Counted from the first letter of the stretch, positions 1-6,372 are shown. The stretch: DNA of 12,702 bases from Syntrophomonadaceae bacterium (GCA_003553305.1 PWEB01000085.1:1-12702); one strand, 5' to 3'. A program made the numbers and translations. The notes: a model not told the origin generated them from the letters alone.

Positions 1-873
1 AAATTACCCTTATTATTTACTTTTCACACCCTTTACGAACAATATGTCCACTACTTCCCTTTTGCCGAAAAAACTTCTAAACAAGTAGTCCAGACCATTG
101 CCCGTAATTACTGCAACCGCTGCAATACAGTGGTCGCTCCATCTCAGATGGTTGTAAATTACCTGCAGCGGATCGGAGTAGATGCGCCACTCGTAACTAT
201 ACCGACCGGTGTCGATCTTGGAGAATTTACCAATCTTGATCCTAACTGGTTACGTAAGAACTACAATATTGAAGAGGATCAAAAAATACTGCTTTTTGTC
301 GGGCGCCTGGGTAAAGAAAAAAACGTAACCTTCCTTCTAAAAGCATTTCAATCAGTTCTGGGTAAATATCCAACCTGTCACCTGGTCCTGGTTGGCAAAG
401 GGCCGCAGGAAAGTTACCTGCGCAATCTATGCCGAACCATGGGTATTGAAAACAGGGTTACCTTTACCGGGGTACTACCCCGTCATGAAATTGTTCATTG
501 TTATGCCAGCGCTGATATTTTTGTCTTCCCCTCCGTAACCGAAACACAGGGTTTAGTGATCGGTGAAGCCAAAGCAACCAGCCTACCCGTTGTAGCGATT
601 CGCGCTTATGGACCGGCGGAAATGGTTTCAGATGGTGAAGACGGAATCCTAACCGATCCCAATATTGCTTCCTTTTCTAACGCTACCCTGGAGCTTTTAG
701 AGAACCAGGAACTCTATAATCGAATGAGCAGTCATGCAAACAAAAATGTAGCCTATATATCTTCATCGTACTGTGCAGAAAGAATGCTTGAGGTTTACGA
801 GGATCTTATAGAACAAAAACAACATGCTAAACCTAAAAAAAGAATTGCCCGGTCCCAAAAAACAAAACCATAA
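1..873 (+). CDS. GT4-family glycosyltransferase, 3' part (5' end outside window)
   Basis: The reading frame is open from base 1 to the TAA at 871-873, giving the last 290 residues of a retaining GT-B glycosyltransferase. The GTG at 130 is internal: the upstream codons encode a typical N-domain stretch (FTFHTLYEQYVHY) seen in GT4 enzymes of Firmicutes that glycosylate lipids such as diacylglycerol. The C-terminal nucleotide-sugar domain shows LLFVGRLGKEKN, VGKGP and the E-x7-E motif (E181 and E189 of the fragment, in TETQGLVIGE), followed by GPAEMVSDGEDG. This identifies a family 4 glycosyl transferase acting at the inner membrane face, but donor and acceptor cannot be read from sequence; a glycolipid role is inference from family resemblance. 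The tail is strongly basic (KPKKRIARSQKTK), which would suit membrane association. No terminator lies directly behind the stop; the structured RNA begins within about 15 nt. Confidence 0.93.
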   Translation, partial: KLPLLFTFHTLYEQYVHYFPFAEKTSKQVVQTIARNYCNRCNTVVAPSQMVVNYLQRIGVDAPLVTIPTGVDLGEFTNLDPNWLRKNYNIEEDQKILLFVGRLGKEKNVTFLLKAFQSVLGKYPTCHLVLVGKGPQESYLRNLCRTMGIENRVTFTGVLPRHEIVHCYASADIFVFPSVTETQGLVIGEAKATSLPVVAIRAYGPAEMVSDGEDGILTDPNIASFSNATLELLENQELYNRMSSHANKNVAYISSSYCAERMLEVYEDLIEQKQHAKPKKRIARSQKTKP

Positions 874-874
874 A
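845..874 (+). promoter_or_regulatory. weak sigma-A-like promoter candidate for the structured RNA
   Basis: TTGCCC (845-850) and CATAAA (869-874) are separated by 18 nt and each match four of six consensus bases. They lie inside the last codons of the glycosyltransferase gene. A start about 7 nt after the -10 box would fall near 881, just before the first helix of the RNA candidate, which is the main reason to list it. The match is weak; the RNA could instead be processed from the glycosyltransferase transcript. Confidence 0.3.
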
Positions 875-880
875 GTTTTA

Positions 881-1152
881 GTTACTGCTCAGCCTAGTCG
901 TGATGCATTTTGGGCTGGTGACATTGCGATAGAGCGGTCGCGATGGTCAACGCAGCAAAGGTTGTAGCTGGTTGACCTGTATGGATCCAGGCCGCCGAGG
1001 CCTGAGCTATGAATGGCAAATACCGGGGGCAACCATAGCTAAAGCCTGCATCTGAGTCGCCGCCATTGCCCGCGAGGAGCTGGCACCAGGCCAATACGCA
1101 GCACGGTTATGCAGAAAAATGTGTTAAAAGCTCATATCCTTTTCTGCTTTTT
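881..1152 (+). ncRNA. structured non-coding RNA candidate with its own terminator (raiA-like family worth testing)
   Basis: No frame codes here, the base composition is clearly more GC-rich than the flanks, and helices follow one another almost without gaps. By eye I can pair: 890-894 with 913-917; 923-929 with 938-944 (7 bp, one G-U); 945-951 with 971-977 (7 bp perfect) continued by 953-956 with 967-970; 988-993 with 999-1004 (6 bp); 1005-1011 with 1034-1040 (7 bp perfect); and 1044-1048 with 1087-1091. The loop of the 1005-1040 hairpin can pair with 1062-1071, a probable pseudoknot. The element ends in an intrinsic terminator (1111-1152), which fixes the strand as plus. Length, density of helices, the pseudoknot and a host in the Clostridia recall the raiA RNA class, but I cannot verify that from memory. 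It could also be an undescribed RNA. It does not show the hallmark motifs of tmRNA, RNase P or SRP RNA. Confidence 0.6.
1111..1152 (+). terminator. intrinsic terminator of the structured RNA
   Basis: GCAGAAAA (1111-1118) pairs perfectly with TTTTCTGC (1140-1147) and is followed by five T (1148-1152). The 21-nt interior can form a further imperfect helix (ATGTG with CATAT). The T run lies on the plus strand after the hairpin, so it terminates rightward transcription coming from the RNA candidate or the glycosyltransferase gene. Confidence 0.7.
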
Positions 1153-1157
1153 AGACC

Positions 1158-1186
1158 TTGTAAACATAATAATGCTTAGATATAAT
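1158..1186 (+). promoter_or_regulatory. sigma-A promoter of the small membrane-protein gene
   Basis: TTGTAA (1158-1163) and a perfect TATAAT (1181-1186) are spaced by exactly 17 nt. It begins six bases after the T run of the preceding terminator, so it starts a new transcription unit. The predicted start near 1193 leaves a leader of about 55 nt before the ATG at 1248. Confidence 0.75.
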
Positions 1187-1247
1187 GTTAAAGGAATGCT
1201 TGGGCTAAGAAATTTATAAAATGATTGCTGACTGGAGGGGTCCTATT

Positions 1248-1370
1248 ATGTGGAACTTAATTATTGGCCTTGTTTTAATTGCTTTATTTTTTGTTCTAGT
1301 TTTTATGCTAAAGAGTGGGTATGACCATAAAAAGAAAATCGAAGAGGAAGAAGCAGGGAAAGACAATTAG
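1248..1370 (+). CDS. small single-pass membrane protein, 40 aa, unknown function
   Basis: ATG at 1248 is preceded by GGAGGGG (1234-1240) at 7 nt, an excellent ribosome binding site, and a sigma-A promoter lies upstream, so expression is well supported despite the small size. The 40-residue product has a short N-terminus (MWN), a hydrophobic segment of about residues 4-21 (LIIGLVLIALFFVLVFML) and a charged tail (KSGYDHKKKIEEEEAGKDN) with a basic patch right after the membrane segment and an acidic cluster behind it. By the positive-inside rule the tail should face the cytoplasm. I do not recognise the family. Such miniproteins often regulate or stabilise membrane complexes, but no partner can be named. 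It converges on gltX, whose stop is 35 nt away. Confidence 0.8.
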   Translation: MWNLIIGLVLIALFFVLVFMLKSGYDHKKKIEEEEAGKDN

Positions 1371-1390
1371 TCTTTTGTGCATCTTCCTCT
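1343..1390. terminator. bidirectional hairpin between convergent small gene and gltX
   Basis: AGAGGAAGA (1343-1351) pairs perfectly with TCTTCCTCT (1382-1390); nested inside, AAAGAC (1359-1364) pairs with GTCTTT (1370-1375) around a 5-nt loop. The left arms lie in the last codons of the small membrane-protein gene. On the minus strand the hairpin is followed by a T-rich stretch, so it probably ends the decarboxylase-gltX transcript; on the plus strand the trailing sequence is only weakly T-rich. Confidence 0.55.
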
Positions 1391-1404
1391 GATTGTTTAA
1401 CTTA

Positions 1405-2862
1405 TTACTCCCTACTAAAAGCTTCTGATTCTATTAGTTCAGCAGCTTTTTCCATTCTTTCCACTGTTTTTTCCCGGCCCAGCAGGGCCATAATCTCAAA
1501 AAATCCCGGTCCGACAGTACACCCGGTTATGGCCAGACGGGTAGGATGAATCAACTTGCCTGCAGAAACACCAAGTTCTTCACTTATTGCCCGGTAAAGT
1601 GATTCTATGCTATCATGATTAAATGATTCAATTGAACGCAGCCCTTCTGCTGCCCGGCGCAGGTATTCAGCTGTTTTTTCTTTAAGAAACTGTTTTTTTA
1701 CGCCCTTTTCTTCGTAAGTAAATTGATCACTGTAAAAATAACTCGCACCTTCAGCCAACTCAACCAGTGTCCTGGACCGTTCTCTGACCAGGGCAATGAC
1801 CTTTTTATAATAGTCAGATTCCGTTTCACTCAGCGGTGATTTAACCAACTCTTTCTTTTCAAAAAAGGGCAGCGCCGCATCAGCCAGCTTATCAAGGGCA
1901 TATCCCCGAATGTAGAGACTGTTCATCCAGGCCAGTTTATTAACATCGTAGATTGCCGCAGTCTTATTTACCTTTTGCAAGCTAAACCTACTAACCATTT
2001 TATCTATGCTTAATACTTCTTCGTCATCACCCGGTGACCAACCCAGGAGAGCCATATAATTAATTAAAGCTTCGGGTAAATGGCCTTCTGCATAAAATTC
2101 CTCAACTGAGGTTGCGCCGTGGCGCTTGCTCAGCTTACTGCGGTCCGGGGCGAGAATCATCGGAACATGTGCAAAACGGGGCAAAGTGTAACCAAGGGCA
2201 ACTGCACAAAGCTGTTGACGGGGAGTGTTAGAAAGGTGTTCTTCAGCACGAATCACATGGGTTATCCCCATTTGAAGATCGTCCACTATACTGGCAAAAT
2301 TGTAAGTAGGATGCCCATTTGATTTCATAATGATCAAATCATCAAGGTCAGTATGATCAAAAGTTACTGCCCCCCTGATTTCATCCTGCACTACAGTTTC
2401 ACCGTAATCAGGAGTGATCAGCCTGACTACCGGGGACCGCCCCTCTTTCTGATAAGCCTCTTCCTCATCTACCGTCAAATTGCGGCAGGTCCCCGGGTAA
2501 AGATATGCTTTGCTATCTTCACGGGCAGCAGTCCGTCCATCAGCAAGTGATTCAACACTGCAATAACAACGATATGCTTTTTTCTCAGCCAAAAGGCGTT
2601 CCGCTTCGCGACTGTGCTCTTCAAGCCTCTTTGATTGATAATACGGCCCTTCGTCCCAATTCAAACCAAGCCACTTTAATGAATCTATCAGTTTATCAAT
2701 ATAATCAGTCCGTGATCTTTCAAGGTCAGTATCATCAATACGCAAAACAAATGTTCCGCCTGTGTTGCGGGCAAAAAGATAATTGAAAAGGGCAGTCCGA
2801 GCACCGCCAATATGCAGCTCACCGGTCGGACTGGGTGCAAACCTTACTCTGACATCAGACAC
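1405..2862 (-). CDS. gltX: glutamyl-tRNA synthetase
   Basis: The 485-residue product is a full-length class I aminoacyl-tRNA synthetase that attaches glutamate to tRNA in the cytoplasm. The N-terminal Rossmann domain opens with VRFAPSPTGELHIGGARTALF (HIGH-type motif at residues 17-20) and carries the KMSKS-type loop as KLSKRHG (243-249). RIDDTDLERS, the H184-PTYNFAS segment and the RAEEHLSNTPRQ stretch are typical of GluRS. Three cysteines (C99, C101, C126, the last in YPGTC) resemble the zinc-site cysteines of other bacterial GluRS. The start is GTG at 2862: a GAGGTG box (2868-2873) sits close upstream and no in-frame ATG fits. The gene follows the biotin carrier gene by only 27 nt, so it is probably read from the decarboxylase operon. 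Whether the enzyme is discriminating, or also charges tRNA-Gln for GatCAB, cannot be told here. Confidence 0.98.
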   Translation of the reverse strand: MSDVRVRFAPSPTGELHIGGARTALFNYLFARNTGGTFVLRIDDTDLERSRTDYIDKLIDSLKWLGLNWDEGPYYQSKRLEEHSREAERLLAEKKAYRCYCSVESLADGRTAAREDSKAYLYPGTCRNLTVDEEEAYQKEGRSPVVRLITPDYGETVVQDEIRGAVTFDHTDLDDLIIMKSNGHPTYNFASIVDDLQMGITHVIRAEEHLSNTPRQQLCAVALGYTLPRFAHVPMILAPDRSKLSKRHGATSVEEFYAEGHLPEALINYMALLGWSPGDDEEVLSIDKMVSRFSLQKVNKTAAIYDVNKLAWMNSLYIRGYALDKLADAALPFFEKKELVKSPLSETESDYYKKVIALVRERSRTLVELAEGASYFYSDQFTYEEKGVKKQFLKEKTAEYLRRAAEGLRSIESFNHDSIESLYRAISEELGVSAGKLIHPTRLAITGCTVGPGFFEIMALLGREKTVERMEKAAELIESEAFSRE

Positions 2863-2889
2863 TAAAACACCTCATTTTGTTTTTCTTAA

Positions 2890-3312
2890 TCAAGACATTA
2901 TAACCAGAGTATCTTCACTGTTCACCGTATCACCTTTTGTTACCAGCACCTGCTCAACAGTGCCTGCCTGGGAAGCGGGCAGTTCATTTTCCATTTTCAT
3001 TGCTTCCAAAACAAGCAAAACATCACCGGCTTCAACCTTATCACCGACACTGACTTTTACTTCAAGCACTGAGCCGGGCATCGGCGCTTTTAAAATGATC
3101 TTCCCTTCCGGGGCAGACCCTGGTGAACTTGTAGCCTTTTGATTGGAGACAGCAGGTTCTTTAACCGAAACTGGTGCGGAATCAGAATCTGGTTCCGGTG
3201 TTTTGGGTTGCTCAACAGTCCTGGTGGATTCATTTTGTTTTGATTCTTCTTTCAGTTCCTCAACCTGAACAGTATAAGATTGGCCATCAACGATAACTTT
3301 AAATGTTTTCAC
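2890..3312 (-). CDS. biotin carrier subunit of Na+-translocating decarboxylase
   Basis: This 140-residue protein carries the CO2-loaded biotin between the carboxyltransferase and the membrane beta subunit. The C-terminal biotinyl domain (about 71-140) contains the attachment motif EAMKMEN with K106 as the predicted biotinylated lysine, and ends with the usual GDTV...DTLVIMS strand. It is preceded by a flexible linker (about 25-70) rich in Pro, Ser, Thr and charged residues, and by a short N-terminal segment (MKTFKVIVDGQSYTVQVEE) typical of methylmalonyl-CoA or oxaloacetate decarboxylase carriers. The start is GTG at 3312, overlapping the end of the OadG-like gene by 14 nt; its ribosome binding site AGGAGG (3323-3328) is formed by the two Arg codons of the upstream gene. 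Which substrate the complex decarboxylates depends on the alpha subunit, which is not in the window. Confidence 0.93.
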   Translation of the reverse strand: MKTFKVIVDGQSYTVQVEELKEESKQNESTRTVEQPKTPEPDSDSAPVSVKEPAVSNQKATSSPGSAPEGKIILKAPMPGSVLEVKVSVGDKVEAGDVLLVLEAMKMENELPASQAGTVEQVLVTKGDTVNSEDTLVIMS

Positions 3313-3736
3313 GTTGCTTATTCCTCCTGATCTTTTCTAACTTAAATCTGTTTTGAAGCAGGTTCTTTCTGCCAGCCATTTTCCAATTAATTTTACTGGT
3401 TGTCGGTAAAGGTTCCCTGCTTACCGTAATTTTTCCTGCTTTATATGAAGGGACTTGTTCTTCTAAAAAACTTGTCACAGCAGCCGTTATCGCAGCGACA
3501 GCTTTCCGGTCAACCACAAGCTGTTCGTCCGATGAGCTTCCCCCATATACAACCTCTTTGCTTACAGGACTTTCAGTTGCGGGCTGACCATTATCATACT
3601 TTTCAGAAAATATCTGCAAAAGGCGCATTATTGCAACCATAAAAACCATGATCACTAAAGCTGTAATAATCCCTGATAAAGCGATCTCTACAGCATACAT
3701 CCAGCTAAACATCAAAATAATTCCTATATTCAACAT
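3299..3736 (-). CDS. OadG-like small membrane subunit of Na+-translocating decarboxylase
   Basis: The 145-residue product matches the layout of OadG/MmdD-type subunits, which anchor and stabilise the decarboxylase complex at the membrane. A single strong membrane segment lies at about residues 16-42 (EIALSGIITALVIMVFMVAIM), followed by a polar linker and the characteristic alanine-rich helix VDRKAVAAITAAVTSFLEEQ (about 75-94). The C-terminal 30 residues are strongly basic and contain WKMAGRKNL, seen in related proteins from Clostridia. ATG at 3736 is preceded by GAGGGTG at suitable spacing. The gene starts 18 nt behind the beta-subunit gene and overlaps the biotin carrier gene, so the three are translationally linked. 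Family assignment rests on architecture and neighbourhood more than on strict motifs. Confidence 0.85.
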   Translation of the reverse strand: MLNIGIILMFSWMYAVEIALSGIITALVIMVFMVAIMRLLQIFSEKYDNGQPATESPVSKEVVYGGSSSDEQLVVDRKAVAAITAAVTSFLEEQVPSYKAGKITVSREPLPTTSKINWKMAGRKNLLQNRFKLEKIRRNKQRENI

Positions 3737-3754
3737 ATCATCACCCTCTCTTCT

Positions 3755-4909
3755 TTACCTCAACACCATCTCCAAAAATACCCCGGCTACGATAGCAGAA
3801 CCGATTACCCCGGCTACATTAGGCCCCATTGCATGCATCAACAGGAAATTTCCTGGATTAGCATGGACTCCTTCATGATGAACTACTCTGGCTGCCATAG
3901 GGACTGCGGACACTCCGGAGGCACCGAGCATCGGGTTAAATGGATCTTTGGAAATCCGTGAAATGACTTTACCCAGTAACACTCCCCCGGCTGTAGCGGT
4001 GGCAAAAGCGACTAAGCCAAGCCCTAAAACCATCAATGTTTCCGGCTGCATAACCGTTTCTGCAGGCAGAGAAGCGCCAATACTGAGCATCAGAAGAATA
4101 GTCAAAACATCAATGAATGCTGTCTGTGCAGTATGAGAGAGCCTATCCACCACCTTGCTTTCCCGCAGTAAATTTCCGAAAGCAAACATTCCAACCAGCG
4201 GCGCCACCCCTGGTACAATTAAACTGACCACTACCAAAAGCAAGATCGGAAACATGATCCGTTCAACCTTAGAAACCTCTCTAAGCTGTGGTTTCATATA
4301 TATTTCTCTTTCTTGCTTCGTAGTTAGTAATTTTATAATGGGGGGCTGTATAACTGCTACCATCGCCATGTAAGAGTAAGCCGCCACAGCAGTAATCCCT
4401 AAAAGCTCGGGAGCTAGCTGTGCAGTTATATAAATTGTAGTCGGCCCGTCAGCACCTCCGATAATAGCAATTGCAGCAGCCTCTCTTAATCCAAAGTCAG
4501 CGACACCCCATAGCCCTAAAGCTAATGCACCAAAAAATGCAATAATAATACCAACTTGTGCTGCCGCACCCAGGAAAAATCCTTTGCGATCAGCTAAAAG
4601 GGGGCCAAAATCAGTCATTGCCCCAAGCCCGAGGAAGATTAGTTGGGGCAGTATTGTAAATTGAAATATACCGTAGTAACGAAGTATGCCCAACAGACCT
4701 GCCTGTGCCGGACCCAATTCCGGACTGGGCTCCACAAGCAAACCGGTATATGGCAGGTTAGCCAGGATCATCCCCACTCCTATTGGCAAAAGCTCGTATG
4801 ATTCCCATTTCTTAACGATTGCCAGATAGATAAAGACCAGTCCTGCAATGATTAGAATAATGTGTCCTGGAGTTAAACCAAGAAATCCTGGTTGATATGG
4901 AAGATTCAA
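3755..4909 (-). CDS. Na+-translocating decarboxylase beta subunit (OadB/MmdB/GcdB family)
   Basis: This 384-residue polytopic membrane protein decarboxylates carboxybiotin and couples that to Na+ export. It has the full set of family marks: an N-terminal membrane segment (TPGHIILIIAGLVFIYLAI), LLPIGVGMILANLP, the ion-site region IIGGADGPTTIYI with D154, GASGVSAVPMAARVVHHEG, and the C-terminal NPGNFLLMHAMGPNVAGVIGSA (350-371). Length is normal for the shorter family members. The start is TTG at 4909: an in-frame TAG directly precedes it, and the only Shine-Dalgarno-like stretch (AGTGGA) is weak. It leads an operon with the OadG-like and biotin-carrier genes, then gltX. The motifs do not separate oxaloacetate, methylmalonyl-CoA and glutaconyl-CoA decarboxylases; the order beta-small-biotin without alpha is more like methylmalonyl-CoA decarboxylase loci, an inference only. 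Confidence 0.95.
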   Translation of the reverse strand: MNLPYQPGFLGLTPGHIILIIAGLVFIYLAIVKKWESYELLPIGVGMILANLPYTGLLVEPSPELGPAQAGLLGILRYYGIFQFTILPQLIFLGLGAMTDFGPLLADRKGFFLGAAAQVGIIIAFFGALALGLWGVADFGLREAAAIAIIGGADGPTTIYITAQLAPELLGITAVAAYSYMAMVAVIQPPIIKLLTTKQEREIYMKPQLREVSKVERIMFPILLLVVVSLIVPGVAPLVGMFAFGNLLRESKVVDRLSHTAQTAFIDVLTILLMLSIGASLPAETVMQPETLMVLGLGLVAFATATAGGVLLGKVISRISKDPFNPMLGASGVSAVPMAARVVHHEGVHANPGNFLLMHAMGPNVAGVIGSAIVAGVFLEMVLR

Positions 4910-4997
4910 CTATATCCACTTCTTTCTTTTAATGACATGTTTGCTTAGTTCTGAATTTAAATATTGCTTATACTTATGATGGTTGCTGTCCTACTCG

Positions 4998-5024
4998 ATT
5001 AAAGTGTGGGGATTGTCCTGTAAA
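4998..5024 (-). promoter_or_regulatory. weak promoter candidate for the decarboxylase operon
   Basis: Read on the minus strand, TTTACA (5019-5024) and TTTAAT (4998-5003) each match five of six sigma-A consensus bases, but the spacer is only 15 nt. It is the best pair I can see in the 187-nt gap between the PHP gene and the beta-subunit gene and would give a leader of about 80 nt. A short hairpin (5050-5057 with 5066-5073, one G-U) lies upstream but has no T run, so it is not a convincing terminator. Confidence 0.3.
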
Positions 5025-5096
5025 ATACTTATCTTTGATTTTAGCACTTTTTCCCCTCAATGAAAAGAGGAAATAAATCCCTTTGATTGGCCGCCA

Positions 5097-5918
5097 TCAT
5101 TTACGCTTTCTTTTTAACTCTTCCAGGTAATACCCGGGTATTGCCATTTGCAATGAATAATGAGAATATCCTTTGCTATCACCGTGAAAATCAGATCCGC
5201 CTGTAACAATCAAACCCAATTCAACAGCTAGATTCCTATAATAGTCAACCTGCGCTTTACTGTGTTCCGGATGAAAGGCTTCAATGCCCTGTAAACCCAT
5301 CGGGATGAGCATTTCAATTATTTCCCGGCCAAGTGATAAAGGATGAGCAATAACCGGGATAGCCTGTACATCACTTAATAAATCCATAGCTTGCTTCAAA
5401 CTAAGGCCATCCCTTGGCACATAAGCCTCCCGCCCTTTATTCAGATACAATTTAAATGCTTCGTCTGGAGTATGCACATATTTTCTTTTTTGCAAAAGGC
5501 GGGCCAGGTGCAGCCTACCCGGAGCAGCATTCCCGGCTTCCGCAAGCACTTCTTCAGGCTTTATTTTAAAACCCAGCTTTTGCAGCCTTTTCACCATTTC
5601 ATTCATCCGCTTAAAGCGATTTATTTTTACTTCTAGCAGTCCATTCTTCAGCTGTTCAAGATCACATGGGTAATAGCCCAAGATGTGAATCTCATCATTT
5701 CCATATAGTACACTAATCTCAACACCGGGTACAAGTTCAATATCAAATTCTTGGGCAGCATCCCGGGCCTCAGGCAAACCTGCAATAGTATCATGGTCGG
5801 TTAAACCCGCTGCACCTAAATTAGAACTGGCCAATAAGCGCATCAACTCACGAGAAGTGAAAAGACCGTCAGAGGCGTTACTATGTATATGTAGATCTAC
5901 CTTAACTTCTTTAGTCAT
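5097..5918 (-). CDS. PHP-domain metal-dependent phosphoesterase
   Basis: The 273-residue product is a PHP-superfamily hydrolase of the type that includes YciV/RNase AM and 3',5'-nucleoside bisphosphate phosphatases. Metal ligands are all visible in order: H10 and H12 with D17 (DLHIHSNASDG), D41-H42 (LTDHDT), E67 (VPGVEISV), H78 (EIHILGY), H192 (VIAHPLS), H216 (EAFHPEHS) and D243/H245 (TGGSDFHGD). The central insert GRLHLARLLQKRKYV...YLNKGREAYVPR is typical of this subgroup. The length fits a stand-alone enzyme rather than the PHP domain of a DNA polymerase. The likely substrate is a short RNA end or nucleotide bisphosphate, inferred from relatives and consistent with the RNA-turnover genes nearby. 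ATG at 5918 has only a weak GGTTGAT box upstream. It follows the spoVS terminator, so it is probably a separate unit. Confidence 0.93.
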   Translation of the reverse strand: MTKEVKVDLHIHSNASDGLFTSRELMRLLASSNLGAAGLTDHDTIAGLPEARDAAQEFDIELVPGVEISVLYGNDEIHILGYYPCDLEQLKNGLLEVKINRFKRMNEMVKRLQKLGFKIKPEEVLAEAGNAAPGRLHLARLLQKRKYVHTPDEAFKLYLNKGREAYVPRDGLSLKQAMDLLSDVQAIPVIAHPLSLGREIIEMLIPMGLQGIEAFHPEHSKAQVDYYRNLAVELGLIVTGGSDFHGDSKGYSHYSLQMAIPGYYLEELKRKRK

Positions 5919-5952
5919 TTTTCATCAACCATATTATTTATATTTATGAATT

Positions 5953-5958
5953 ATTATA
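5953..5958 (-). promoter_or_regulatory. candidate -10 box upstream of the PHP gene
   Basis: A perfect TATAAT lies between the spoVS terminator and the PHP start, read on the minus strand and preceded by TTTTGGTA. No good -35 box stands at 16-18 nt; that position is the T run of the terminator. The short AT-rich gap makes a chance match possible. Confidence 0.3.
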
Positions 5959-5973
5959 TACCAAAATTAGATC

Positions 5974-6015
5974 AAAAAAAAACACCCCCCTGAAAGAAGA
6001 AAACGAGGGTGTTTT
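5974..6015 (-). terminator. strong intrinsic terminator of spoVS
   Basis: AAAACACCC (5979-5987) and GGGTGTTTT (6007-6015) form a 9-bp stem. Read on the minus strand the hairpin is followed by an uninterrupted T run (complement of A 5974-5982). It lies about 50 nt behind the spoVS stop and ends that transcript before the PHP gene. Confidence 0.88.
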
Positions 6016-6063
6016 GATTATTAAGAATTATCTTGGTTACGAATAGTTTTCAAATTAACATTT

Positions 6064-6324
6064 TTAACGAGGTTCAATAATCAGCTTAATTGCAGTCCTT
6101 TCTTCTCCGTCAATTTCGATATCGGTAAAAGCCGGGATACATATCAAGTCTATACCACCCGGAGCGACAAAGCCCCGAGCTATCGCCACTGCTTTTACAG
6201 CCTGATTCAATGCTCCCGCTCCTATTGTCTGAATTTCTGCTCCTCCTCTTTCTCTAAGAACCCCCGCCAGAGCGCCAGCTACCGAATTTGGATTGGATTT
6301 TGCTGAGACCTTTAAGACTTCCAT
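6064..6324 (-). CDS. spoVS: stage V sporulation protein S
   Basis: The 86-residue product is a full-length SpoVS, one of the most conserved small sporulation proteins: MEVLKVSAKSNPNSVAGALAG at the N-terminus, then RERGGAEIQTIGAGALNQAVKA and GFVAPGGIDLICIPAFTDIEI. The family has an Alba-like fold and is thought to bind nucleic acid; in Bacillus it is needed for progress of late sporulation and coat assembly. ATG at 6324 is preceded by AAAGGAGG (6335-6342), an ideal ribosome binding site at 10 nt. It has its own sigma-H-type promoter upstream and a strong terminator downstream, so it is a single-gene transcript although it follows ymdB in the same direction. The gene supports an endospore-forming host, although SpoVS homologues also occur in a few non-sporulating lineages. 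Confidence 0.97.
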   Translation of the reverse strand: MEVLKVSAKSNPNSVAGALAGVLRERGGAEIQTIGAGALNQAVKAVAIARGFVAPGGIDLICIPAFTDIEIDGEERTAIKLIIEPR

Positions 6325-6372
6325 TTCTGATAATCCTCCTTTGTTGATTAAATATATGCTGATTTAATTTAA

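Noticed and set aside
130..873. GTG at 130 as start of the glycosyltransferase
   Set aside because: The frame is open to base 1 and the 43 upstream codons encode conserved glycosyltransferase sequence, so the gene is truncated by the window edge.
894..1094. A 66-codon open frame on the minus strand
   Set aside because: It lies wholly within the structured RNA, its residue order is Ala/His/Cys-rich and unlike a folded protein, and no ribosome binding site precedes it. It is a by-product of the GC-rich helices.
2783..3142. 119-codon plus-strand frame across the gltX/biotin carrier junction
   Set aside because: It is antisense to two well-supported genes; the Ser/Thr-rich product is the usual shadow of Glu/Val-rich coding on the other strand.
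5050..5073. Hairpin behind the PHP gene as its terminator
   Set aside because: The 8-bp stem has no T run on either strand; only a structural curiosity.
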